Shown: piece after piece, positions 1 through 7,242 of the stretch | How positions within the stretch are numbered: position 1 is the stretch's first letter | Layout of the letters: each line of letters opens with the position of its first letter | Assembly (NCBI GenBank): GCA_900313745.1 | Contig: OMSM01000493.1 | Coordinates: 1 to 15,619, forward strand | Source of the DNA: an uncultured Lachnospiraceae bacterium | GTDB taxonomy: Bacteria > Bacillota > Clostridia > Lachnospirales > Lachnospiraceae | DNA length: 15,619 bases | Reading direction: 5' to 3' | Made by a program: the position numbers and the translations under genes | The notes under the pieces: generated by a model | The model's database searches: none | Seen by the model: only the letters and a program-made list of their open reading frames with translations | Told to the model about the DNA's origin: nothing

Positions 1-115
1 CATGGGGCTCTCCGACGCGCTTTCCAGGCCATGGATGATCGCGCTTTTCGCGCTCGGAGCGGCGATGGGCATATTTCTTATCCGGGAGCGGATGAAGAAG
101 GAGGAGAAGCCGTAA
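1..115 (+). CDS. C-terminal end of an unidentified membrane protein (partial)
   Basis: An open frame enters from the left edge (codons begin at base 2) and stops at TAA 113-115. The visible 37 residues contain a run of about 18 hydrophobic residues (PWMIALFALGAAMGIFLI) followed by a basic and acidic tail, RERMKKEEKP. This is the usual form of a last transmembrane helix with a short cytoplasmic tail. Too little is present to name a family. It lies on the same strand as tig, but 227 bases separate them and tig has its own promoter-like sequence, so they are probably not one operon. The frame could in principle be open by chance; the helix-plus-charged-tail pattern argues for a real gene. Confidence 0.5.
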   Translation, partial: MGLSDALSRPWMIALFALGAAMGIFLIRERMKKEEKP

Positions 116-267
116 GTAAAGACGGGTTTCCGGGGACAGCCGCCGGGAAATCCCGGAAGAGCCGAATAATAAATAAATTCGAAAGAAAAAGCCTTATCGT
201 TGCGCCGGGGCAAAGGTTGCGGTAATATATCATCTGTGCGCCTGTCTGTACTAAAACGGCAGTTTTA

Positions 268-276
268 TGATATACT
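268..276 (+). promoter_or_regulatory. Candidate extended -10 promoter for tig
   Basis: TGA followed by TATACT (271-276) gives an extended -10 element (TGn plus a 5/6 match to TATAAT). No convincing -35 hexamer lies 16-18 bases upstream, which is tolerated by extended -10 promoters. The predicted start, near 283, would leave a leader of about 60 bases before tig. Confidence 0.45.
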
Positions 277-342
277 ATCTCAGTATGTCCGGCGCCGAAT
301 AAGGCATCTTTTATATTTGGAGAAACAGATTGGAGAAATACA

Positions 343-1656
343 ATGAGCGTTAAGGTCGAGAAACTCGAAGGCAGTATGGCGGATCTTGTCATCACCGTGT
401 CCGCGGAGGAATTCAACAGCGCGATTAAGCGTGCATATGAGAAGCAGAAGGGTAAGATTTCCATTCCCGGCTTCCGCAAGGGCAAGGTTCCGCTCAGTAT
501 GGTGGAGAAGCTCTACGGCGAGGCGGTTTTCTATAATGACGCTGCGGATGACCTGATCAACAGCACCTACCCCGAAGAGGCGGAGGCCTGCGGGGAGTCG
601 ATTGTATCCAGCCCGGAGATTTCCGTGGAGCAGATCGGCAGAGACAAGGAATTCATCTACCGCGCGAAGGTCGCGCTGAAGCCGCCGGTGAGCCTTGGCA
701 AGTACAAGGGCGTCGAGGTGGAGAAGACGGATATCGAAGTCACCGAAGAGGAGATCGACAAGGAGATCGAGAACGTGCGTGAGCGCAACTCCCGCATGGA
801 AGAAGTGACTGACCGTCCGGTGAAGGACGGCGATATCACTACGCTTGATTTCGAGGGATTCGTTGACGGCGCCGCCTTCGAGGGCGGCAAGGGCACGGAT
901 TACCCGCTGACCATCGGTTCCGGTTCGTTCATCCCCGGCTTCGAGGAGCAGCTGGTCGGAGCGGAGATCGGTGTGGAGAAGGAGGTCAACGTTACCTTCC
1001 CCGAGAACTACCAGGCCGCTGAGCTCGCCGGCAAACCCGCCGTCTTCAAATGCACCGTCAAGAAGATCCGCGAGAAGATACTTCCCGAATTCAATGCGGA
1101 CTTTGTCAGCGACATCTCCGAGTTTGACACTGTGGAGGAATACCGCGCGGATGTGAAGAAGGAGATCACCGCCCGCAAGGAGAAGGAGGCGAAGTCTGCA
1201 AGGGAGGACGCCGTAGTGAAGGCGATCGTCGAGGATGCGGCGATAGAGCTCCCCGAGCCCATGATCGAGACCCAGCAGCGCCAGATGGTAAGCGAGTTCG
1301 AGCAGCAGCTCAGAATGCAGGGCATGCAGCTCAGCCAGTACCTCCAGTATACCGGCGGCAGTGAGGAGCAGATGCTCGAGAGCATGCGGCCCACCGCGGT
1401 TAACCGCATCAAGACCCGCCTCGTGATGGAGGAGATCGTCAAGGCGGAGAATATCACCGCGACAGAAGAGGACTTTGATGCGGAAATCCAGCGCATGGCT
1501 GAGCAGTACCAGATGGAGGCCGACCGCGTGAAGGAGATTCTCGGCGAGTCCGGAAAGAAGCAGACAATGGAGGATCTGGCTGTCCAGAAGGCAGTGACCT
1601 TTGTTGTGGATGCCTCCGTCGAGAAGAAGGCCGCCGCAAAGAAGAGCGAGGACTGA
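343..1656 (+). CDS. tig: Trigger factor, ribosome-associated chaperone and prolyl isomerase
   Basis: This 437-residue protein has the normal length and layout of trigger factor, the chaperone that binds near ribosomal protein L23 at the exit tunnel and shields nascent chains. The N-terminal ribosome-binding domain carries the signature GFRKGKVP at residues 43-50. An FKBP-type prolyl isomerase domain covers about 155-240 (DGDITTLDFEGFVDG near 162-176; GSFIPGFEEQLVGA near 194-207). The rest is the helical C-terminal domain, ending in a Lys/Ala-rich tail. The start is supported by GGAGA at 332-336, six bases before ATG. It lies 26 bases upstream of clpP with no terminator between, so the two are probably co-transcribed, which is the conserved arrangement in many bacteria. 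Identification is secure. Confidence 0.98.
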   Translation: MSVKVEKLEGSMADLVITVSAEEFNSAIKRAYEKQKGKISIPGFRKGKVPLSMVEKLYGEAVFYNDAADDLINSTYPEEAEACGESIVSSPEISVEQIGRDKEFIYRAKVALKPPVSLGKYKGVEVEKTDIEVTEEEIDKEIENVRERNSRMEEVTDRPVKDGDITTLDFEGFVDGAAFEGGKGTDYPLTIGSGSFIPGFEEQLVGAEIGVEKEVNVTFPENYQAAELAGKPAVFKCTVKKIREKILPEFNADFVSDISEFDTVEEYRADVKKEITARKEKEAKSAREDAVVKAIVEDAAIELPEPMIETQQRQMVSEFEQQLRMQGMQLSQYLQYTGGSEEQMLESMRPTAVNRIKTRLVMEEIVKAENITATEEDFDAEIQRMAEQYQMEADRVKEILGESGKKQTMEDLAVQKAVTFVVDASVEKKAAAKKSED

Positions 1657-1682
1657 GAATCCGCGCGATAAAGGAGTAATAC

Positions 1683-2285
1683 ATGGCAGCATATATTCCT
1701 TATGTTGTGGAGCAGACCGGAAACGGCGAGCGCTCCTATGACATTTTTTCCAGACTGCTCAAGGAGCGGATCGTTTTCCTCGGCGACGAGGTAAACGACA
1801 CAACCGCGGAGCTGGTCGTTGCCCAGATGCTCTTCCTTGAGGGGGAGGATCCGGAGAAGGACATCCAGTTCTACATCAACAGCCCCGGCGGGTCGATTTC
1901 CGCGGGCATGGCGATTTATGACACGATGCATTTCGTGAAATGTGATGTGTCCACTATCTGTGTCGGGATGGCCGCGAGCATGGGGGCGTTCCTGCTGGCG
2001 GGCGGAACAAAGGGCAAGCGCTTCTCCCTTCCGAATTCGGAGATCCTGATTCATCAGCCTCTGGGCGGGACGCAGGGCCAGGCAAGCGACATCGCCATCC
2101 AGGCGGCGCACATGGCACGAATCAAGGACAAGATGAACCGCATTCTTTCGGAGAATACCGGGCGCAGCTACGAGGAGATCGTGCGCGACACCGACAGGGA
2201 CAACTGGATGACCGCCGAGGAGGCGCTCGAGTACGGCATCATTGACCGCATCTACACAACGCGCAAGGAGATCGCCGCGCAATAA
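1683..2285 (+). CDS. clpP: ATP-dependent Clp protease proteolytic subunit
   Basis: This is a 200-residue serine peptidase of family S14 and of standard length. The catalytic triad is visible: Ser99 in GMAASMGA, His124 in ILIHQP and Asp173 in DRDNW, with the 25- and 49-residue spacings of E. coli ClpP. FYINSPGGS at 63-71 is the conserved substrate-binding and oxyanion strand. Fourteen subunits form the barrel that degrades proteins fed in by ClpX or ClpC. The ATG follows AAGGAG (1671-1676) by six bases. clpX lies 95 bases downstream, so the protease and its unfoldase are encoded together. I see no CtsR box upstream. Any short N-terminal propeptide would be removed by self-processing, but its boundary cannot be read from the sequence. 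Confidence 0.98.
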   Translation: MAAYIPYVVEQTGNGERSYDIFSRLLKERIVFLGDEVNDTTAELVVAQMLFLEGEDPEKDIQFYINSPGGSISAGMAIYDTMHFVKCDVSTICVGMAASMGAFLLAGGTKGKRFSLPNSEILIHQPLGGTQGQASDIAIQAAHMARIKDKMNRILSENTGRSYEEIVRDTDRDNWMTAEEALEYGIIDRIYTTRKEIAAQ

Positions 2286-2316
2286 CCGGACCGGACAGCA
2301 TTTCAGGCTCCGCACG

Positions 2317-2359
2317 GCAGCAGTCTTGTCGGCTGCTGCAGGCGGGGCCTGTGGGTTTT
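2317..2359 (+). other. Tandem hairpins between clpP and clpX
   Basis: Two adjacent inverted repeats lie in the 95-base gap. GCAGCAG (2317-2323) pairs with CTGCTGC (2333-2339), and CAGGC (2339-2343) pairs with GCCTG (2347-2351). The second is followed by TGGGTTTTA. They share base 2339, so both stems could not form at full length. They could act as a weak attenuator or as an mRNA processing or stability site that sets the clpP to clpX ratio. The T-run is too short to call a terminator. Confidence 0.35.
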
Positions 2360-2380
2360 ACAGAAGTATAAAGGGGAGTT

Positions 2381-3670
2381 ATGTCAGACACGAAGAAAAT
2401 GGAACCCGGACCGCCCAGGTGTTCGTTCTGCGGACGCACGGAGCGCCAGGTGGGAAAACTTATCGCAGGCCCGGATAATGTCTACATCTGCGAGGACTGC
2501 GTCGCGATCTGCAATGACATCATCAACGAGGACCTTCAGGGGGACGAGGAGAGCCCGGAGAGCGTCCTCGGGGATATCAAGCTGTTAAAGCCGGAGGAAA
2601 TCCGCCGCTTCCTCGATGAGTATGTCATCGGACAGGATGAGGCAAAGAAGGTGCTCTCCGTGGCGGTCTACAACCACTACAAGAGAGTGCTTGCGGGAAA
2701 CGACGGCCAGGACGACGTGGAGCTCCAGAAGAGCAACATTCTCATGCTCGGTCCCACAGGCTCGGGCAAAACGTATCTCGCCCAGACGCTTGCGAAAATC
2801 ATCGGCGTTCCTTTCGCGATCGCGGATGCGACAACGCTCACCGAAGCAGGGTACGTCGGCGAGGATGTGGAGAATATCCTGCTGAAACTGATTCAGGCGG
2901 CGGATTACAATATTGAGCGGGCTCAGCTGGGAATTATCTATATCGATGAGATCGACAAGATCGCCAAGAAGGGCGAGAATGTCTCGATTACCCGGGATGT
3001 TTCCGGTGAGGGCGTCCAGCAGGCACTGTTGAAGATCATTGAGGGCACGGAAGCATCTGTTCCTCCCCAGGGCGGACGCAAGCATCCGCACCAGGAACTG
3101 ATCCAGATTGATACCTCCAACATCCTTTTCCTGTGCGGCGGTGCTTTCGACGGCCTGGACAAGATCATCGGCGCCAGGCTCGATCACCGCTCCATCGGAT
3201 TTGCCGCGGATGTCAACGAGAAGCAGGAGAAGACGACAGGCGCGCTGCTTAAGGACGTCCTGCCCCAGGATCTGGTCAAGTTCGGTCTGATTCCCGAGTT
3301 TATCGGCCGTGTGCCCGTGACCATCTCCCTTGACGGGCTGGACAAGGAAGCGCTGATCCGCATCATCCGCGAGCCGAAGAATGCACTGATCAAGCAGTAC
3401 CGCAAGCTGTTCTCCTACGACCATGTCGATCTGGATTTCGACGACGACGCGGTAGAGGCTATAGCGGAACTCGCGATGAACCGCCAGACCGGCGCGAGGG
3501 GACTGCGCTCCATCATGGAAAAGGTCATGATGGACGTGATGTACACCATCCCTTCCGATGACACCATTACAAAATGCGTGATTACCAAGGCGGCGGTGGA
3601 TGGCACCGAGAAGCCGAGGATCATCCGAAAGGGTGAAGAGAACCGGGAGGAGAGCAGGCCTGTCGCGTAA
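2381..3670 (+). CDS. clpX: ClpX, ATP-dependent unfoldase subunit of ClpXP
   Basis: This 429-residue AAA+ protein has every ClpX hallmark. An N-terminal zinc-binding domain carries Cys14, Cys17, Cys37 and Cys40. Walker A is GPTGSGKT at 124-131 and Walker B is IIYIDE at 185-190. The GYVG pore loop is at 157-160 and the RKH loop at 233-235. The IGF loop at 272-274 docks into ClpP. The arginine finger is in FIGR (R310), and the sensor-2 motif GARGLR has R373. It unfolds tagged or damaged proteins and threads them into ClpP. AAGGGGAG (2371-2378) sits very close to the ATG, but the next ATG (2399) has no ribosome binding site. The C-terminal tail is charged and variable, as is common. Downstream is engB, with no lon in between. 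Confidence 0.98.
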   Translation: MSDTKKMEPGPPRCSFCGRTERQVGKLIAGPDNVYICEDCVAICNDIINEDLQGDEESPESVLGDIKLLKPEEIRRFLDEYVIGQDEAKKVLSVAVYNHYKRVLAGNDGQDDVELQKSNILMLGPTGSGKTYLAQTLAKIIGVPFAIADATTLTEAGYVGEDVENILLKLIQAADYNIERAQLGIIYIDEIDKIAKKGENVSITRDVSGEGVQQALLKIIEGTEASVPPQGGRKHPHQELIQIDTSNILFLCGGAFDGLDKIIGARLDHRSIGFAADVNEKQEKTTGALLKDVLPQDLVKFGLIPEFIGRVPVTISLDGLDKEALIRIIREPKNALIKQYRKLFSYDHVDLDFDDDAVEAIAELAMNRQTGARGLRSIMEKVMMDVMYTIPSDDTITKCVITKAAVDGTEKPRIIRKGEENREESRPVA

Positions 3671-3725
3671 GACAGGAGACAGCTCTCCCGGGCCAGTTCC
3701 TGAGCAGCATGCCGGTGAGCGCCCT

Positions 3726-3731
3726 AAGGAG
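3726..3731 (+). promoter_or_regulatory. Ribosome binding site that fixes the engB start
   Basis: AAGGAG here lies seven bases before ATG 3739. An in-frame ATG at 3709 has no such site in front of it. Starting at 3739 gives MVIRSVNLET, which resembles the usual YsxC N-terminus, so 3739 is preferred. Confidence 0.75.
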
Positions 3732-3738
3732 CGGCAGG

Positions 3739-4413
3739 ATGGTAATCAGATCAGTAAATTTGGAGACGGTCTGCGGAGTGACGAGCAGGCTTCCCGAGCA
3801 TGACATGCCGGAGTTCGCGTTCGCGGGAAAGAGCAACGTGGGAAAATCCACGCTGATCAACGGTATCATGAACCGGAAGAACTACGCGCGTACCAGCGCG
3901 CAGCCCGGGAAGACGCAGACTATCAATTTCTATAATGTAAATGATGAGTTCTACCTCGTGGATCTGCCCGGATACGGCTACACCAACGCCTCCGTGGAGG
4001 TGAAGGAACAATGGGGCAGGATGATCGAGCGCTATCTGAAGAAGAGCAGAGCCCTGAAGGCGGTTTTCCTGCTGCTGGACATCCGGCACGAGCCGTCAGC
4101 CAATGATGTGCTGATGTATGACTGGATACTGAAAGCGGGATTCACCCCTGTAATCGTTGCGACGAAGGCGGACAAGATCAAGCGCTCGCAGCTTGCGGGG
4201 CAGCAGAAGCTCCTTAGAAGCACCCTGGCGGAGAAGAGCGGTGTGCTTCCGCCCGGTTCGGGCGAAGAGAAGCGCATGAAGGTCATCGCCTGGTCCGGGC
4301 TGTCGAAGGCCGGGCGGGAAGAGATCTATGAGCTGCTGGATGAGCTCCTCGCGGAGCAGGATGACCGCTCTGAGGAGATGAAAGACTCCGGGAATGTATC
4401 CCCGGAGGAATAA
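3739..4413 (+). CDS. engB: Ribosome biogenesis GTP-binding protein YsxC/EngB
   Basis: This 224-residue protein belongs to the TrmE-Era-EngA-EngB-Septin GTPase family and is required for late 50S ribosomal subunit assembly in Bacillus and relatives. The G motifs are in order: P-loop GKSNVGKST (30-38), the threonine-containing G2 region near RTSAQPGKTQT (51-61), DLPG (75-78) followed by YGYTN, TKAD (142-145), and WSGLSKAG (185-192) in the G5 position. Between G4 and G5 a short Gly/Pro-rich loop (about 166-178) makes the protein slightly longer than compact members of the family, and the last 20 residues are acidic. It is 68 bases after clpX and is probably co-transcribed with it. The operon ends at the hairpin 29 bases downstream. 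Confidence 0.96.
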   Translation: MVIRSVNLETVCGVTSRLPEHDMPEFAFAGKSNVGKSTLINGIMNRKNYARTSAQPGKTQTINFYNVNDEFYLVDLPGYGYTNASVEVKEQWGRMIERYLKKSRALKAVFLLLDIRHEPSANDVLMYDWILKAGFTPVIVATKADKIKRSQLAGQQKLLRSTLAEKSGVLPPGSGEEKRMKVIAWSGLSKAGREEIYELLDELLAEQDDRSEEMKDSGNVSPEE

Positions 4414-4441
4414 GGAAACAAGGCGGGATAAAAGCCTTATG

Positions 4442-4475
4442 ACGTAAAAAGCCCCGGTTGCGGGGCTTTTTACGT
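4442..4475. terminator. Bidirectional intrinsic terminator between engB and lacI
   Basis: A perfect 15-bp stem (4442-4456 with 4461-4475) has a four-base loop, GTTG. The GCCCCG core is flanked by five A on the left and five T on the right. Read on either strand, the GC stem is followed by a T-run, so it can stop engB transcription from the left and the convergent lacI gene from the right. The lacI stop codon is only eight bases away. Confidence 0.92.
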
Positions 4476-4482
4476 GAAAACA

Positions 4483-5565
4483 CTACAGGCTGGTCTTGAC
4501 GAACTGGTTGTACATCTGGGGGTTGACCGACAGCACGGACTTCTGGTTGTCCGGGTGCTTCGTCGCGATTCTCGGCCTGCAGACCGCGGTAGAGCCTCGA
4601 ATGATGAGCGCCGGACGCAGGAGGTTTTTCGCAATTGCGACGCTGCCGAGCATCGCGTAGAGTGCGTAATACCCGCACCGTCCGAGCTCCGTGCGGTTCT
4701 GGCGGATCGTTGTGAGCGGGGGATCGAGTGTCTCCGCCAGAGGGAGGTCATCGAATCCTACGACGCTGATATCATCCGGGACGTTCAGCCCAAGTCCGGT
4801 TACGGAGCGGATCACTCCGGATGCGATAAGGTCGTTCCCGCAGAGAATCGCCGTCGCACCGCCGTCGATGAAGGAAGGTACATGCTCATCGGCAACCTCG
4901 GCAACGAAGTAGTCGTAGACTGCCAGATTGGGATCAATCAGGAGATGGCGCTTCGCCATGCTGTTGAGGTAGGCGTACATGCGCTGGTCAGAGACTTGGG
5001 ATCCCCTCGAACCGTTGAGAAAGGCAATCTTCTCGTGCCCGAGGGCATGAAGATGGCCCACCGCCATGTCGATCGCCTCGTCGTTGTCGGTGCCGACGCA
5101 GGCGACGTTCGGATTTGCCGGAATAAAGTTGTCGAGAAGAGCGCTGGGGACAGTGGTGTTATACAGCTGGTCCATCCACGGGGAATCCAGGGCGAGGCCG
5201 AGAAAATATGCGCCTGCGTATTTGTGCTCCACCATCCACCGGTCATAGCGCTCGCTGTTCTGGAACGTCTTGGTGAGCGGGATGACGTCGACCGCCCAGT
5301 TGTCCCTGTTTGCCGCCTGGCGGAAGCCCATGACGATGTCGTATCCGAAATCACTCTCGGAGCTGCAGTCCATATTCTCAATGAACAGAGCCAGCCGGCC
5401 GCTCTCGCGCTTTCTGGCGCTGCGGCTGGTGTAGCCGAGCTCAACGGCGGTGTCGAGAATCGCCGCGCGCAGATCCTCGCTGATATCCCTGCCCCCGTTC
5501 AGGCCCTTGGAAACCGTGCTCACGGAGACGCCGAGCCGGTTAGCGATATCCTGCATTGTAGCCAT
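4483..5565 (-). CDS. LacI-family transcriptional regulator, probably of maltodextrin use
   Basis: This is a 360-residue DNA-binding regulator. A LacI helix-turn-helix lies at residues 4-24 (MQDIANRLGVSVSTVSKGLN). A periplasmic-binding-like effector domain follows, with the family signatures CVGTDND (156-162), GHEKIAFLNGS (176-186) and DDISVVGFDD (264-273). The start is supported by a GGAAAGG site (5573-5579, minus strand) seven bases upstream. It is divergent from malEFG and the amylase, so a MalR-like repressor that releases DNA on binding a malto-oligosaccharide is the simplest reading; this is inference from position. Two oddities are visible. The hinge reads ARKRESGR (50-57), with Arg53 where most members have the leucine that enters the DNA minor groove. 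There is also a tail of about 30 residues after the usual RGST end, making it longer than most relatives. Confidence 0.93.
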   Translation of the reverse strand: MATMQDIANRLGVSVSTVSKGLNGGRDISEDLRAAILDTAVELGYTSRSARKRESGRLALFIENMDCSSESDFGYDIVMGFRQAANRDNWAVDVIPLTKTFQNSERYDRWMVEHKYAGAYFLGLALDSPWMDQLYNTTVPSALLDNFIPANPNVACVGTDNDEAIDMAVGHLHALGHEKIAFLNGSRGSQVSDQRMYAYLNSMAKRHLLIDPNLAVYDYFVAEVADEHVPSFIDGGATAILCGNDLIASGVIRSVTGLGLNVPDDISVVGFDDLPLAETLDPPLTTIRQNRTELGRCGYYALYAMLGSVAIAKNLLRPALIIRGSTAVCRPRIATKHPDNQKSVLSVNPQMYNQFVKTSL

Positions 5566-5589
5566 TTGCGTGCCTTTCCAAGAATAAGC

Positions 5590-5604
5590 CCCGGAATATC
5601 CGGG
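5590..5604. repeat. Perfect inverted repeat in the lacI leader
   Basis: CCCGGA and TCCGGG flank a central ATA, and the 8-base palindrome TCCCGGGA follows at 5613-5620. Both lie in the predicted untranslated leader of lacI, between its -10 box and ribosome binding site. They could be an RNA hairpin or a second type of protein-binding site. Confidence 0.45.
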
Positions 5605-5622
5605 TCAGGTAATCCCGGGAAT

Positions 5623-5652
5623 ATTATACGAGCTTTAGACGAAGAAAAACAA
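5623..5652 (-). promoter_or_regulatory. Candidate lacI promoter
   Basis: On the minus strand a perfect TATAAT lies at 5628-5623. An 18-base spacer separates it from a poor -35, TTGTTT, at 5652-5647. The predicted start, near 5616, leaves a leader of about 50 bases. Confidence 0.5.
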
Positions 5653-5657
5653 CAATT

Positions 5658-5676
5658 GCGAAAGTTTACGAAAGAA
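5658..5676. promoter_or_regulatory. Operator-like repeat O2, lacI side
   Basis: GCGAAAGTTTACGAAAGAA is identical over 19 bases to the copy at 5786-5804. The core CGAAAGTTTACG is a partial palindrome (CG.AA..TT.CG), as expected for a LacI-family site. It lies just upstream of the lacI -35 box and could mediate looping or autoregulation. Confidence 0.6.
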
Positions 5677-5742
5677 TTTGGATGTATTTTACAAAAGCAC
5701 ATGGGCAAAATTGTGAGTTTTGACGGATTATATACCGGAATA

Positions 5743-5772
5743 TTGACAACTATGCCTAAACGGGTCTATCTT
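5743..5772 (+). promoter_or_regulatory. Candidate malE operon promoter
   Basis: A perfect -35 TTGACA (5743-5748) is followed after 18 bases by TATCTT (5767-5772). TACAAT at 5774-5779 is a better -10 sequence but lies too far from this -35. Transcription would begin near 5779, directly in front of operator copy O1. Confidence 0.6.
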
Positions 5773-5785
5773 TTACAATAGCACA

Positions 5786-5804
5786 GCGAAAGTTTACGAA
5801 AGAA
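5786..5804. promoter_or_regulatory. Operator-like repeat O1, malE side
   Basis: This is the second exact copy of the 19-base GCGAAAGTTTACGAAAGAA. It lies at about +7 to +25 of the predicted malE transcript, where a bound repressor would block initiation or early elongation. The two copies are 128 bases apart. Confidence 0.65.
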
Positions 5805-5879
5805 CACGCCGCAGTCAGCGGCTGGCTCTTCCGCACAACCAAAGCAGTCATACCTATCATCATTATTCAGGAGGACATT

Positions 5880-7199
5880 ATGAAGAAGAGAATTGCATCA
5901 CTTGTTGTGAGCGGTATTCTCGCAGCATCACTCCTCGCAGGATGCGGTGCGTCACCGGCGCCGGCTCCTGCAGCGGAAGCTCCCGCAGCGGAAGAGGCAG
6001 CACCTGCTGCAGAAGAAGCACCTGCGGCGGAAGAGGCAGGGGACGTTGATTACGGCAGCGGCGAGATCAAGATCTGGGTCGCGGACAATGTTGTCGATTT
6101 CACCAATTCCCAGATTGAGACCTTCAAGGCGGATCACCCGGAGTTCTCCGGATATACCTTTACCGTCAGCCCTGTCGGTGAGGGTGATGCCGCCAGCAAC
6201 ATGATCACCGACGTCGAAGCAGGCGCGGATGTCTTCGCGTTCGCACAGGACCAGATCGCCCGTCTTGTTGCCGCCGGCGCTCTTGAGGAGGTTGCTCCCG
6301 AGAACATCGACGCGATCAAGAGCCAGAACGATGCCGGCGCTGTCGGCGCGGCGACTGTCGGCGATACGCTGTATGCTTATCCGCTGACCTCGGACAACGG
6401 CTATTTCCTTTACTATGACAGCAGCGTGATCACCGATCCCTCCGATCTGGACAAGATCATCGCTGACTGCGAGGCGGCCGGAAAGAACTTCTACTTCCAG
6501 ATCAACTCCGGCTGGTATCAGACCGCGTTCTTCTTCGGAACCGGCTGCACCCTTACCTATGACACCGACGATGCAGGTGCATTCACCGCGGCAAATGTCG
6601 ACTATGCCTCCGACAAGGGCCTTGTAGCCTTAAAGGAGATCATCAAGCTGAACAGCTCCCCTGCGTTCCAGAACGGCTCCTCCGCCGGCGAGACCTCCAA
6701 TATGGCAGCGATCGTCACCGGCACATGGGATTCCGGCACGGTCCAGGAACTCCTCGGAGACAATTACGCATGCGCGAAGCTTCCTTCCTTCGTCGGTGCT
6801 GACGGCAATACCTATCAGCTCTCCGGTTTCGGCGGATTCAAGCTCCTCGGCGTGAAGCCCCAGGAAGACGAGAACAAGCTCGCGGTCTGCGATGCTCTTG
6901 CGGCTTTCCTGACCAGCGGCGACGTACAGCTTGCCCGCTATGACGCGGTCGGCTGGGGCCCCTCCAACCTCGATGCGCAGAAGTCTGATGCTGTTCAGGC
7001 GGACACCGCTCTTTCCGCACTGGCAGAGCAGCTTGCCTACACCATCCCTCAGGGTCAGTACCCCAACGATTACTGGTCACTCGCCGAGGGCCTCGGCGAT
7101 GACGTGATCCAGGGCAACCTCAGCGTGGATTCCAGCGATGAGGATCTCATGGCGGCCCTGACCACCTTCCAGGAGACCTGCATCTCCTATGCGAAGTAA
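5880..7199 (+). CDS. malE: Maltodextrin-type ABC transporter substrate-binding lipoprotein
   Basis: This 439-residue protein begins with a lipoprotein signal peptide whose lipobox, LAGC, puts the lipidated cysteine at Cys22. A low-complexity Ala/Pro/Glu linker with repeated APAAEEA-like units covers about 25-53 and would hold the binding domain away from the membrane. From about residue 60 (GEIKIWVADN) the sequence has the form of a family 1 extracellular solute-binding protein. It captures sugar outside the membrane and delivers it to the MalF/MalG channel. Maltodextrin as substrate is inferred from the MalFG-type permeases and the amylase in the same operon, not from binding residues. AGGAGG stands five bases before ATG. 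A large hairpin follows the gene and may favour high expression of the binding protein relative to the permeases. Confidence 0.92.
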   Translation: MKKRIASLVVSGILAASLLAGCGASPAPAPAAEAPAAEEAAPAAEEAPAAEEAGDVDYGSGEIKIWVADNVVDFTNSQIETFKADHPEFSGYTFTVSPVGEGDAASNMITDVEAGADVFAFAQDQIARLVAAGALEEVAPENIDAIKSQNDAGAVGAATVGDTLYAYPLTSDNGYFLYYDSSVITDPSDLDKIIADCEAAGKNFYFQINSGWYQTAFFFGTGCTLTYDTDDAGAFTAANVDYASDKGLVALKEIIKLNSSPAFQNGSSAGETSNMAAIVTGTWDSGTVQELLGDNYACAKLPSFVGADGNTYQLSGFGGFKLLGVKPQEDENKLAVCDALAAFLTSGDVQLARYDAVGWGPSNLDAQKSDAVQADTALSALAEQLAYTIPQGQYPNDYWSLAEGLGDDVIQGNLSVDSSDEDLMAALTTFQETCISYAK

Positions 7200-7214
7200 A
7201 TAACGAAGAAGGCA

Positions 7215-7230
7215 CCCGGAGGATTCCGGG
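7215..7230 (+). other. Small hairpin after malE
   Basis: CCCGGA (7215-7220) pairs with TCCGGG (7225-7230) around the loop GGAT. It precedes the larger hairpin and may help protect the malE transcript 3' end. Confidence 0.4.
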
Positions 7231-7242
7231 ATAACCCGAAGA

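Larger units (their letters stand above)
5566..5879. promoter_or_regulatory. Divergent control region between lacI and malE
   Basis: This 314-base AT-rich region has no gene. It holds back-to-back promoters for lacI and malE, two identical 19-bp operator-like repeats, a perfect inverted repeat in the lacI leader, and a short GCCGC/GCGGC hairpin (5808-5822) just after the malE-side operator. The AGGAGG site for malE is at 5869-5874, five bases before its ATG. No good catabolite-response (CcpA) site was seen. Confidence 0.75.

Noticed and set aside
128..158. Terminator after the first partial gene
   Set aside because: TTCCGGG/CCCGGAA and CCGGG/CCCGG stems exist, but no T-run follows.
280..1692. 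A 470-codon open frame antisense to tig
   Set aside because: It is a shadow of tig caused by GC-rich third positions. It is Leu/His-rich, resembles no family, and covers a gene whose identity is certain.
1008..2315. A 435-codon minus-strand open frame across tig and clpP
   Set aside because: It spans two secure genes on the opposite strand and has no family features.
4474..5781. A 435-codon plus-strand open frame opposite lacI
   Set aside because: It overlaps lacI fully, has no protein-family features, begins inside the terminator region and runs through the divergent promoters.
5947..6060. A DNA tandem repeat in malE
   Set aside because: The repeated GCAGCGGAAG-like units simply encode the Ala/Glu/Pro linker of the lipoprotein; such linkers are common and need no separate element.
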